From JAAYHV01 sp035268985 (GTDB lineage Bacteria; Bacillota; Clostridia; Peptostreptococcales; Anaerovoracaceae): a stretch of 5,813 nt of DNA. The translations under genes were made by a program, and so were the position numbers. Where the stretch lies: positions 1 to 5,813 of the forward strand of contig DATFJV010000015.1 of the NCBI GenBank assembly GCA_035268985.1, in the 5' to 3' direction. Below, piece after piece: positions 1-5,250 of this stretch. How positions within the stretch are numbered: position 1 is the stretch's first letter; each line of letters begins with the position of its first letter. The notes beneath the pieces are model-generated. The model saw only the letters and a list, made by a program, of their open reading frames with translations. It did not search any database and had not been told where the DNA came from.

Positions 1-1
1 T

Positions 2-214
2 TGGATGACTCAGAAGTCTATAGCTGAACTTTATCAGAAAGATGTAAGAACTATTAATGAACATATTATAAATATATATGAAGAAAATGAATTAGAAGAA
101 AATCGAACTATCCGGAAAAACCGGATAGTTCAAAATGAAGGAAATAGAAGGGTTGAAAGGGATGTTAACTTTTACATCATTTCAATTAACTACTATGAAG
201 GGATTGATAAATAA
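2..214 (+). pseudogene. RhuM-family protein, N-terminal remnant (5' end outside window, 3' end lost)
   Basis: The frame is already open at the window edge: a Trp codon at 2-4 precedes MTQKSIAELYQKDVRTINEH, so the ATG at 5 is an internal Met and not the start. The run W-M-T-Q-K, then AELYQKDVRTINEHI, NIYEE-ELEENRTIRK and RIVQNEGNRRVERDVNFY, is the recognisable N-terminal domain of the RhuM family (Pfam Virulence_RhuM), a winged-helix-like domain found in proteins of roughly 300-350 residues carried on islands and mobile elements; their biochemical role is not settled. Family members continue after this FY with a conserved stretch resembling NLDxIISVGYRVNSKR. Here only 12 unrelated or barely related residues follow before the stop, so about three quarters of the protein is missing. 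The last codons lie over the ribosome binding site of the next gene and the stop overlaps its ATG (TAATG at 212-216), as expected if a deletion joined the remnant to that gene's leader. The family is confident; the deletion explanation is inference. Confidence 0.78.
105..131. repeat. Perfect 11-bp inverted repeat (hairpin) inside the RhuM remnant
   Basis: The arms are GAACTATCCGG (105-115) and CCGGATAGTTC (121-131) around an AAAAA loop. The stem is perfect and GC-rich at its closing end. It lies in frame and encodes the conserved RTIRKNRIVQ segment, so the symmetry is carried by coding sequence. There is no T-run after it, so it is not a typical intrinsic terminator. It could fold in mRNA or be a recombination-prone or protein-bound site; the sequence does not decide. 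Confidence 0.85.
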
Positions 215-609
215 TGAGTAAAGAATTCGAAAACAAGGATTATTCAGATCAGTATTCTGAGAAATCTTTATTTAAAAAAATAAAAAAAGTTGCAAAAACT
301 GCAGGGGTTAAGGTTATATATTATGTTTTGATTGCATATTATTTACTTAAGAAACCTGAAGTACCTAAGAAAGAGAAGGCTATAATTATTGGAGCATTAG
401 GGTACTTTATCATGCCTTTTGATTTGGTTCCAGATTTTACCATAGGGGTTGGATATGTAGATGATTTGGGAGCTTTAGCTTTGGCTTTAGGTAAAGTTGC
501 TTTATATATTGATGATGATATTAAGCAGCAGGCGAAAGATAAGCTACATGATATATTTGGGGATTATGATGAGTCGGAGTTGGAAGAACCTGACGAGACT
601 GACATATAA
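214..609 (+). CDS. DUF1232 (YkvA-like) small membrane protein
   Basis: A 131-residue protein with the DUF1232 core at about residues 53-90: KAIIIGALGYFIMPFDLVPD followed by a glycine-rich turn and GYVDDLGALALAL. The P-x-D-L-[IV]-P-D and Y-x-D-D-L signatures are both present. By family knowledge these are small membrane-associated proteins of unknown function. Hydrophobic stretches lie at about 33-45, 56-68 and 82-98, and both the N-terminus (Lys-rich 21-33) and the C-terminus (very acidic 112-130) are charged. The start is the ATG at 214, preceded by GAAGGGA at 197-203. It overlaps the stop of the RhuM remnant by one base, which probably reflects a deletion and not an old operon. No promoter of its own is visible between the remnant and the start; transcription may now enter from upstream of the window. 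No clear terminator follows it. The family call is secure; the function is unknown. Confidence 0.85.
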   Translation: MSKEFENKDYSDQYSEKSLFKKIKKVAKTAGVKVIYYVLIAYYLLKKPEVPKKEKAIIIGALGYFIMPFDLVPDFTIGVGYVDDLGALALALGKVALYIDDDIKQQAKDKLHDIFGDYDESELEEPDETDI

Positions 610-667
610 AACGATTATAATCTTCATATAAATGAGAAATTAACAAAAATACTGAAAAAAACATCAT

Positions 668-696
668 TTGCAACTGCTAGTTGACAAATTTATACT
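668..696 (+). promoter_or_regulatory. Sigma-A-type promoter of the XRE regulator operon
   Basis: TTGCAA at 668-673 and TATACT at 691-696 are separated by 17 bases, the ideal spacing, with 4 of 6 and 5 of 6 consensus bases. Transcription would start near 703 and leave a leader of about 70 bases before the ATG at 775. A second possibility is the perfect -35 box TTGACA at 681-686 with a weak TAGCAT at 706-711 (19-base spacing). Either arrangement places the palindrome at 695-708 over the core promoter. Confidence 0.5.
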
Positions 697-711
697 ACCA
701 ATTGGTAGCAT
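692..711. promoter_or_regulatory. Candidate operator: perfect 14-bp palindrome over the promoter
   Basis: CTACCAATTGGTAG (695-708) is identical to its reverse complement, and the symmetry extends to 692-711 with one mismatched pair (694/709). It overlaps the proposed -10 box and start point of the regulator promoter, where a bound dimer would block polymerase. The adjacent XRE protein is a natural candidate for autoregulation, but a palindrome of this type would suit a TetR-family dimer equally well. The geometry is seen in the sequence; the binding protein is a guess. Confidence 0.5.
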
Positions 712-774
712 GCAACCTAGTTAGTTGATAGGATTTAATAAATAATACAAACAAATGATGAAAGGAAGATAAAA

Positions 775-1755
775 ATGAAATTAGCAGATAAGATAGCAAA
801 ATTAAGAAAGCAAATAGGATGGTCCCAAGAGGAATTAGCAGAGAAAATGAATGTATCAAGACAGTCAGTTTCTAAATGGGAAAGTGCATCAAGTATTCCT
901 GATATGAATAAGATTATACGTTTATCAGAAATATTCAGCGTATCTACAGATTACTTATTAAAAGATGAAATAGAAAAATCTGAAACAATAGGTGAAGACC
1001 ATGAAGAGGATGTTGTGAGGATAAGTTTGGAAACAGCAAAGGAGTTTGTACAGTCTAAAATTAAAACATCTAAGATTATAGCAAAGGCTGTATTACTCTT
1101 TATTTATTCAGCAATTCCATTATTTTCACTTATTGCCTTAGGTGAAAGTGAGCAGTTTGGTCTTACAGAAGATACTGCTGTTGTTATAGGATTAGTTTCA
1201 ACTTTAATACTAGTTGCTGTTGGGGTTGTTATAGCTATCTCCTCGGGACAGTATAAAGAACATTTTGAACTTTTTGAAGAAAATGATATAGAACTAGAGT
1301 ATGGTGTTGAAAGTATCTTTAAAGATGAGCTTAAATCTTACAAAGGTACTTATACCCGTTACCTATCAATTAGCGTAACTTTGTTTATTCTTGCAGCTGT
1401 TCCCTTGATTATGTCGGGATTACTAAAAGCGTCTTCATGGATTTCTTTGGTAATGCTGTGTCTTACTATATTCATTGTTGGTATTGGTGTTTATATACTT
1501 ATTCCTGTAGCATCAAGACACAATGCCTATAACTGTATCCTAGGGAAAGGTGATTACTCACCGACTAAAAAACAACTTGCAAAAAAATCAGAAAAGTTCG
1601 GATCCTTTTACTGGCCTCTTGTGACAGCGATTTATCTTGGATGGAGTTTCTTATCAATGGATTGGCATATTACATGGATTGTGTGGCCTATTGCCGGAGT
1701 ACTTTTTCCTGCAATAATTGGACTGTATAATATTATTAAGGATGATGATGAATGA
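775..1755 (+). CDS. XRE-family transcriptional regulator with C-terminal six-helix membrane domain
   Basis: A 326-residue protein. Residues 7-61 form an HTH_3/Cro-CI domain: SQEELAEKMNVSRQSVSKWE (17-36) holds the helix-turn-helix, followed by the typical IPDMNKIIRLSEIFSVSTDYLL. A charged linker (62-100) leads to a membrane part with hydrophobic segments at about 101-122, 134-156, 196-217, 221-244, 278-296 and 299-321. A soluble acidic loop (160-193) lies between the second and third. It is therefore probably a membrane-anchored one-component regulator that senses something at or in the membrane; the ligand cannot be read from sequence. The ATG at 775 is preceded by AAAGGAAG at 761-768 with good spacing. 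Its promoter carries a palindrome suited to autoregulation. It probably shares a transcript with the methyltransferase 60 bases downstream. The XRE domain is certain, the helix count approximate, and the regulated genes unknown. Confidence 0.9.
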   Translation: MKLADKIAKLRKQIGWSQEELAEKMNVSRQSVSKWESASSIPDMNKIIRLSEIFSVSTDYLLKDEIEKSETIGEDHEEDVVRISLETAKEFVQSKIKTSKIIAKAVLLFIYSAIPLFSLIALGESEQFGLTEDTAVVIGLVSTLILVAVGVVIAISSGQYKEHFELFEENDIELEYGVESIFKDELKSYKGTYTRYLSISVTLFILAAVPLIMSGLLKASSWISLVMLCLTIFIVGIGVYILIPVASRHNAYNCILGKGDYSPTKKQLAKKSEKFGSFYWPLVTAIYLGWSFLSMDWHITWIVWPIAGVLFPAIIGLYNIIKDDDE

Positions 1756-1774
1756 GTAAACTATGGAGGAATAA

Positions 1775-1801
1775 ATGACTAATAAAAATTATTTAAATTA
1801 A
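1775..1801 (+). other. Eight-codon mini-ORF with a strong ribosome binding site
   Basis: GGAGGA at 1765-1770 is a near-perfect Shine-Dalgarno followed after four bases by ATG at 1775. The reading frame gives only MTNKNYLN before TAA at 1799-1801. The next Shine-Dalgarno, AAGGAGAG at 1800-1807, belongs to the methyltransferase and begins at the mini-ORF stop. This could be a leader peptide coupled to the methyltransferase, or the surviving start of a gene whose body was lost when the AT-rich methyltransferase arrived. It may also be chance, although the site is stronger than that of the regulator itself. Confidence 0.35.
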
Positions 1802-1815
1802 GGAGAGTAGAAATA

Positions 1816-2352
1816 ATGTCAGAAAATAAAATGAATAATTTAGGATTTAGGATGATGGTATGGACTTATAGAATAAGGGATTTATTTAGTCCAGCAGGAA
1901 AAATTTTGGAAGAATTTAATATAAATGAAGGAGATACAGTTGTAGATTATGGATGTGGTCCAGGAAGATATATTAAAAAAGCTTCAAATTTAGTAGGGAA
2001 AAGTGGGAAAGTTTATGCTGTAGATATTGAGGAAATAGCTATTACATATGTAAAAGAAGAAATAAATAAAAATAATTTAAAAAATGTTAATCCTATATTA
2101 GTTAAAAATAATAATTTGTTAATTGATAATGATATTGCTGATGTTATATATGCTTTAGATATGTTTCATCATGTATCTAAACCAAAGATATTTTTTGAGA
2201 AATTATTTAAAATTATTAAAAAAGGTGGAATATTATATATTGAAGATGGACATCAATCTAGAGAAGATTCTATTAATAAAATTAAACAGTCAAATATGTG
2301 GGAAATTTACGAGGAAAAACAAAATTATTTAATTTGTAAAGCAATTAAATAA
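1816..2352 (+). CDS. Class I SAM-dependent methyltransferase (Methyltransf_11-like)
   Basis: A 178-residue protein with a Rossmann-type methyltransferase core. Motif I is TVVDYGCGPGRYIKKA (41-56, glycine loop G46-C-G-P-G50). The acidic residue that normally contacts the SAM ribose is in VYAVD (D70). The motif IV region is ADVIYALDMFHHV (108-120), and a post-motif strand is KKGGILYIEDGH (135-146). The N-terminal segment FRMMVWTYRIRDLFSP and the C-terminal W162-E-I-Y are typical of a small clostridial/archaeal subgroup related to UbiE-like and arsenite-type enzymes, but no Cys pattern for arsenic chemistry is evident. The substrate is unknown. The ATG at 1816 follows AAGGAGAG (1800-1807). Hand counting gives about 23% GC over 1861-2340, with almost exclusively A/T third positions, far below the neighbours (about 35-42%), suggesting acquisition from a more AT-rich source. 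It is probably cotranscribed with the XRE regulator and ends at the hairpin at 2428. Confidence 0.88.
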   Translation: MSENKMNNLGFRMMVWTYRIRDLFSPAGKILEEFNINEGDTVVDYGCGPGRYIKKASNLVGKSGKVYAVDIEEIAITYVKEEINKNNLKNVNPILVKNNNLLIDNDIADVIYALDMFHHVSKPKIFFEKLFKIIKKGGILYIEDGHQSREDSINKIKQSNMWEIYEEKQNYLICKAIK

Positions 2353-2427
2353 AAGTGTAAATTTGAAGATGAAGCAATATATTAATTATAAAGGGGAAAA
2401 TCCTGGGAAAATTGATTGACAAACGTG

Positions 2428-2464
2428 AAAAGACCCTTCAGCAAAAATAGCTGAAGGGTCTTTT
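2428..2464. terminator. Bidirectional intrinsic terminator between the methyltransferase and hflC
   Basis: AAAAGACCCTTCAGC (2428-2442) pairs perfectly with GCTGAAGGGTCTTTT (2450-2464) around a seven-base loop, AAAAATA. Read rightwards the stem ends in TTTT, stopping the methyltransferase transcript 75 bases past its stop codon. Read leftwards it also ends in TTTT, about 40 bases past the hflC stop. The two transcription units converge here, so one hairpin serves both. Confidence 0.9.
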
Positions 2465-2504
2465 GATTAAGCTAATATAATTATTTATATAGGTTATCTA
2501 CTTT

Positions 2505-3533
2505 CTACTCAACTCCGTAAAGATACTTTGCAAACTCAGAGTCAGCACCGATTACAATCTTGGTCTTGTCTCCTAGTGTTATCTTGTAGCTTTCAAGGGT
2601 CCTGTAAAAAGCGTAGAATTCAGGATCCTTGTTGTATGCGTTGGCATAAGTCTCAAGGGCCAATGCATCTCCTTCACCCTTTATAGCTTGGGCCTTTTCG
2701 TAGGCTTCGGCTTTCAGAATAGTGACTTCCTTTGTAGCTTGTGCCTTTTTTATCTTGAACTGCTCTTGGCCTTCAGCCCTGAACTTGTTGGCAATCTTCT
2801 GTCTTTCCGTTCTCATTCGATTGAATATGTTCTCATAGTTGCTTGCTGGGAGCTCAGTCTTTGCAATTCTCACATCGAGTACTTCCATACCAAAATTCTT
2901 CACTTCTTCATTTGTGTTCAGCTTGATTTGGTTGGTCATTGCGTAAACATATTCTTTGTCGGAAATCAATGTGGTTCCATCCGTTAGACCGATTTTTTCG
3001 TTTAATTTTGAATAGATAATATCGTCAAGCTTTGTATTTGCACTTCTTACATTGTTAACGGTTATTCTGAAAAGAAGAGGATTCCTTATTACCCATTGGG
3101 CATTGTTGTCAAGAACTATCTTCTTTTTGTCAGAGGTCGTAACCTCTCTAGCAAGAGTGTTGTAAGTCAATAGACGTGATGTGTATTTCTCAACTTGGTC
3201 TATTACCGGAACCTTAAAGAAAAGCCCCTTGCCCTCTCTAATTTTTACATTCTCAAACTGTGAAATATCGTATATTTCCTTTTCAAGGTCGGGTGTTATT
3301 TCTTCTACTATAACGACTTGTACTTCTCCAAATCTTGTTACTACGGCTTGGTCGAATTCGTTGACAGTAAAGAAGGAGTTTGTAATCAAAATATATGCTA
3401 GAATGGCAAAAATAATACTGCCAATTCCTTTTTTTGATATGGTCGGCTTCTTGTATTGTTTTTTACTACCTTGTTTTTCATTTACTTCTTTATCTTGAAA
3501 ATATTTTATAATCTTTTTAATTAATTCTTCCAT
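2505..3533 (-). CDS. hflC: HflC, SPFH/band 7 membrane protein, FtsH protease modulator
   Basis: A 342-residue protein. A Lys-rich cytoplasmic N-terminus (1-35) precedes one membrane helix (about 36-52). The SPFH/PHB domain follows (about 53-225), with AVVTRFGEV, GLFFKVPVIDQVEKY and EVLDVRIAKTELP. A long charged coiled-coil segment (about 235-300) contains RMRTERQKIANKFRAEGQEQ and the KGEGDA turn, and the C-terminal YANAYNKDPEFYAFYRTLESYK block distinguishes HflC from HflK. By family knowledge HflC pairs with HflK in a large cage around hexameric FtsH, limiting access of membrane substrates to the protease. The ATG at 3533 overlaps the hflK stop (TAATG), with GAAGGGAG (plus positions 3543-3550) as its binding site, so translation is probably coupled. 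Unusual features are the long basic N-terminus and about 25 extra acidic residues (75-100) after RFGEV. The 80-residue mid-domain insertion of E. coli HflC is absent. Confidence 0.93.
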   Translation of the reverse strand: MEELIKKIIKYFQDKEVNEKQGSKKQYKKPTISKKGIGSIIFAILAYILITNSFFTVNEFDQAVVTRFGEVQVVIVEEITPDLEKEIYDISQFENVKIREGKGLFFKVPVIDQVEKYTSRLLTYNTLAREVTTSDKKKIVLDNNAQWVIRNPLLFRITVNNVRSANTKLDDIIYSKLNEKIGLTDGTTLISDKEYVYAMTNQIKLNTNEEVKNFGMEVLDVRIAKTELPASNYENIFNRMRTERQKIANKFRAEGQEQFKIKKAQATKEVTILKAEAYEKAQAIKGEGDALALETYANAYNKDPEFYAFYRTLESYKITLGDKTKIVIGADSEFAKYLYGVE

Positions 3534-4471
3534 TACTGCACGCTCCCTTCACTTGTCATTCCTTGAAGGGGAAGGAATTTCAGTGTATTTCCATCATCTC
3601 CAACTATATATATTTCTTTGCCCGGTAAAACCTCTTCAAGGGTTTCAATATAAAGACGTTTTCTTGTAACTTCTTTTCCTAGAACGTATTTTTCATATAC
3701 GGCGTTGAAGTTTGCCACGTCTCCATTGGCTCTCCTTATCCTGTCTTCCTTATAGGCTTCTGCTTCGGAAATAAGTTTTGAAGCTTCTCCCCTGGCATCC
3801 GGTATTACTTTATTTTCATAGGATACAGCCTCGTTTATCTTGCTTTCTTTGTCAGCCTTTGCTCTGGAAATATCCTTAAATGAGTCATCTACTTCTTCTG
3901 GAGGATAAACATCCTGAAGTTGAACTGCAGTTATCTGAAGACCTATTCCATAGTTGTCGCAGATTTCTTGTAAGTCGTCTCTTATCTCTTGTTGTATTCC
4001 CACTTTGTTGTCTGTGAGAACTTCGTCAAGAACGTTGTTTGCTATGCTCCTCCTTATTGTTGAAACAGCGATAGTGTTAAGGGTTCCGAGTTGGTCGTCA
4101 ACATTGAAAAGAAATTTTTTGCTATCTGAAACTCTAAACTGTAAGATAGTCTCAACGTTGACAAGATTTTCGTCTGCTGTAAGCATTAGAGGATCTTTAC
4201 TCAGGTTTCTGTCATATAAAGGTAGTGAACCCGGCTCTACATCTTTCGTTGTTGTGAATCCAAATTCCATACGTCTGATTTCTGCAACATTTACTGTATA
4301 TTTCTGCTCCACCAAGGGGATCTTCCATTTCAGCCCTGCCTGTGTTTCGGTTCTTGCATATTCTCCGAATCTTGTAACAACAGTTTCTTCTCCCGATTCA
4401 ATGGTATATACTCCGTTGTATGCTACAGCGGCTAAGAGAATCAGAAGAAATAATATCATTGATTTTTTCAA
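3533..4471 (-). CDS. hflK: HflK, SPFH/band 7 membrane protein, FtsH protease modulator
   Basis: A 312-residue protein, first gene of the leftward hflK-hflC operon. The membrane helix lies almost at the N-terminus (about 4-19). The SPFH domain (about 20-190) has TVVTRFGEY, GLKWKIPLVEQ and ENLVNVETILQFRVSD. The HflK signature AVQLQDVYPPEEVDDSFKDI (182-201) and the helical stretch RAKADKESKINEA are present. So are the typical IPDARGEASKLISEAEAYK and the C-terminal VTRKRLYIETLEEVLPGKEI and FLPL. It is much shorter than E. coli HflK (about 419) because the Gly-rich cytoplasmic N-terminal extension is missing. The start is TTG at 4471: TAGGAGGAAG (plus 4477-4486) sits eight bases upstream, whereas the next ATG (4459) would be about 20 bases from that site. 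Its role with HflC is to scaffold and restrain FtsH in the membrane. ftsH is not present in the window. Confidence 0.93.
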   Translation of the reverse strand: MKKSMILFLLILLAAVAYNGVYTIESGEETVVTRFGEYARTETQAGLKWKIPLVEQKYTVNVAEIRRMEFGFTTTKDVEPGSLPLYDRNLSKDPLMLTADENLVNVETILQFRVSDSKKFLFNVDDQLGTLNTIAVSTIRRSIANNVLDEVLTDNKVGIQQEIRDDLQEICDNYGIGLQITAVQLQDVYPPEEVDDSFKDISRAKADKESKINEAVSYENKVIPDARGEASKLISEAEAYKEDRIRRANGDVANFNAVYEKYVLGKEVTRKRLYIETLEEVLPGKEIYIVGDDGNTLKFLPLQGMTSEGSVQ

Positions 4472-4484
4472 ATTTTCTTCCTCC

Positions 4485-4884
4485 TAAATTTAGTTTCTAT
4501 TTAATCCTAATACATATGAGCTTAATTCTACCTCTAATTTAAATTTTATCATTTATTAGTGGGTTGCTTAGAATTCAAGTAACATCTTATACACTTTAAC
4601 ATGTAATGGCCCTTTCAACAACATATTTTCATTTGTTTACTTACTTTTAAAGATGTTGAATAATACCTAAATACTGTTATTTTAAGTACATATTAGTTTT
4701 AATTTATGATACAATTATATCAATCATATAAGTTGAAGAGAATTATGAATAATTAGCAAAGAAAGACTACTGGGATAAGTATGATTAGGAATCCTAACTA
4801 TATTTAAAAATAATATAAATTTAATCTTGAACAACTATTTTTTATAGTATAATAGTATAAAACATGAATTCTAGGAGGAAAATT
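4485..4884. other. Divergent intergenic region between hflK and ybjQ, no gene seen
   Basis: About 400 very AT-rich bases separate the two divergent operons; stop codons are frequent in all frames and I see no RNA gene. For the leftward hflK operon only weak promoter pieces are visible: on the minus strand, TTGAAT (plus 4573-4578) and TAAATG (plus 4550-4555) with 17 bases between. On the plus strand TGATACAAT at 4707-4715 resembles an extended -10 box but has no -35 and no gene directly after it. A short palindrome, TTAGGA-a-TCCTAA, is at 4785-4797, about 30 bases before the ybjQ promoter, and could be a regulatory site. None of these is strong on its own. Confidence 0.4.
4827..4853 (+). promoter_or_regulatory. 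Promoter of the ybjQ-lipoprotein unit
   Basis: TTGAAC at 4827-4832 and a perfect TATAAT at 4848-4853 are spaced by 15 bases, slightly short, with an all A/T surround. Transcription would begin near 4860, giving a leader of about 25 bases ahead of the ATG at 4885. It is the only convincing -10 box close to this gene. Confidence 0.5.
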
Positions 4885-5205
4885 ATGATAGTTACAACAA
4901 CCCCAACTGTAGAGGGAAAGAAAATTATAGGATACAAGGGAATTGTATTTGGTGAGGTAATAGCAGGTGTTGATTTTATAAAGGACTTTGCAGCAGGATT
5001 GACTAATTTCTTTGGTGGAAGATCCAATTCTTACGAGGGTGAATTAATCGAAGCTAGACAATCTGCCCTAAGAGAAATGGAAGAAAGAGCTATGAGATTA
5101 GGATGTAATGCTGTTGTAGGGGTAGATATAGATTATGAAGTACTTGGACAAAATGGTTCTATGCTTATGGTTACAGCATCAGGAACAGGTGTTGTGGTAG
5201 AATAA
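4885..5205 (+). CDS. YbjQ/UPF0145 family protein
   Basis: A 106-residue protein matching the YbjQ family (UPF0145, putative heavy-metal-binding domain) from end to end; E. coli YbjQ is 107 residues. Family landmarks are present: TTPTVEGKKIIGYKGIVFGE at the N-terminus, FFGGRSNSYE, the helix LIEARQSALREMEERAMRLG, then CNAVVGVDIDYE and the C-terminal MLMVTASGTGVVV. Known structures of the family are small ring-shaped oligomers; the metal-binding annotation is a prediction, and no physiological role is agreed. The start is the ATG at 4885, because GGAGG (4874-4878) lies six bases upstream. An in-frame ATG at 4864 would add seven residues but would lie before that binding site. A lipoprotein gene follows after 45 bases with no terminator between, so the two are probably cotranscribed. 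Confidence 0.9.
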   Translation: MIVTTTPTVEGKKIIGYKGIVFGEVIAGVDFIKDFAAGLTNFFGGRSNSYEGELIEARQSALREMEERAMRLGCNAVVGVDIDYEVLGQNGSMLMVTASGTGVVVE

Positions 5206-5250
5206 ATATAAGAGATTTAATGTATTTAAAAAAAGAAAGGATGGTATAAC

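Noticed and set aside
613..622. GATTATAATC, a 10-bp palindrome containing TATAAT just after the DUF1232 gene
   Set aside because: Short A/T palindromes are expected by chance at this composition, and no -35 box is properly placed before the TATAAT.
2369..2419. Sixteen-codon frame beginning MKQYINYKGENPGKID after the methyltransferase
   Set aside because: It looks somewhat protein-like and might be a fragment of a lost gene, but it has no ribosome binding site and no recognised family, so I do not list it as a feature.
2688..2987. Rightward open frame of 99 codons opposite hflC
   Set aside because: It lies entirely inside the well-supported hflC gene on the other strand, has no ribosome binding site and a Cys/Phe-rich composition typical of antisense reading.
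3181..3498. Rightward open frame of 105 codons opposite the N-terminal half of hflC
   Set aside because: It is an antisense shadow of a clear SPFH-domain gene, with no binding site and no recognisable motif.
3558..3578. Seven-bp inverted repeat ATTCCTT/AAGGAAT near the end of hflK
   Set aside because: It lies within coding sequence, is short, lacks a T-run and is about what chance gives over this length.
3954..4487. Rightward open frame of 177 codons opposite hflK
   Set aside because: It is a shadow of hflK: Ser/Leu-rich, without domain signatures, and it covers the hflK ribosome binding site.
4842..5027. Leftward open frame of 61 codons opposite the start of ybjQ
   Set aside because: It overlaps a full-length YbjQ homologue and its promoter, and has no supporting binding site.
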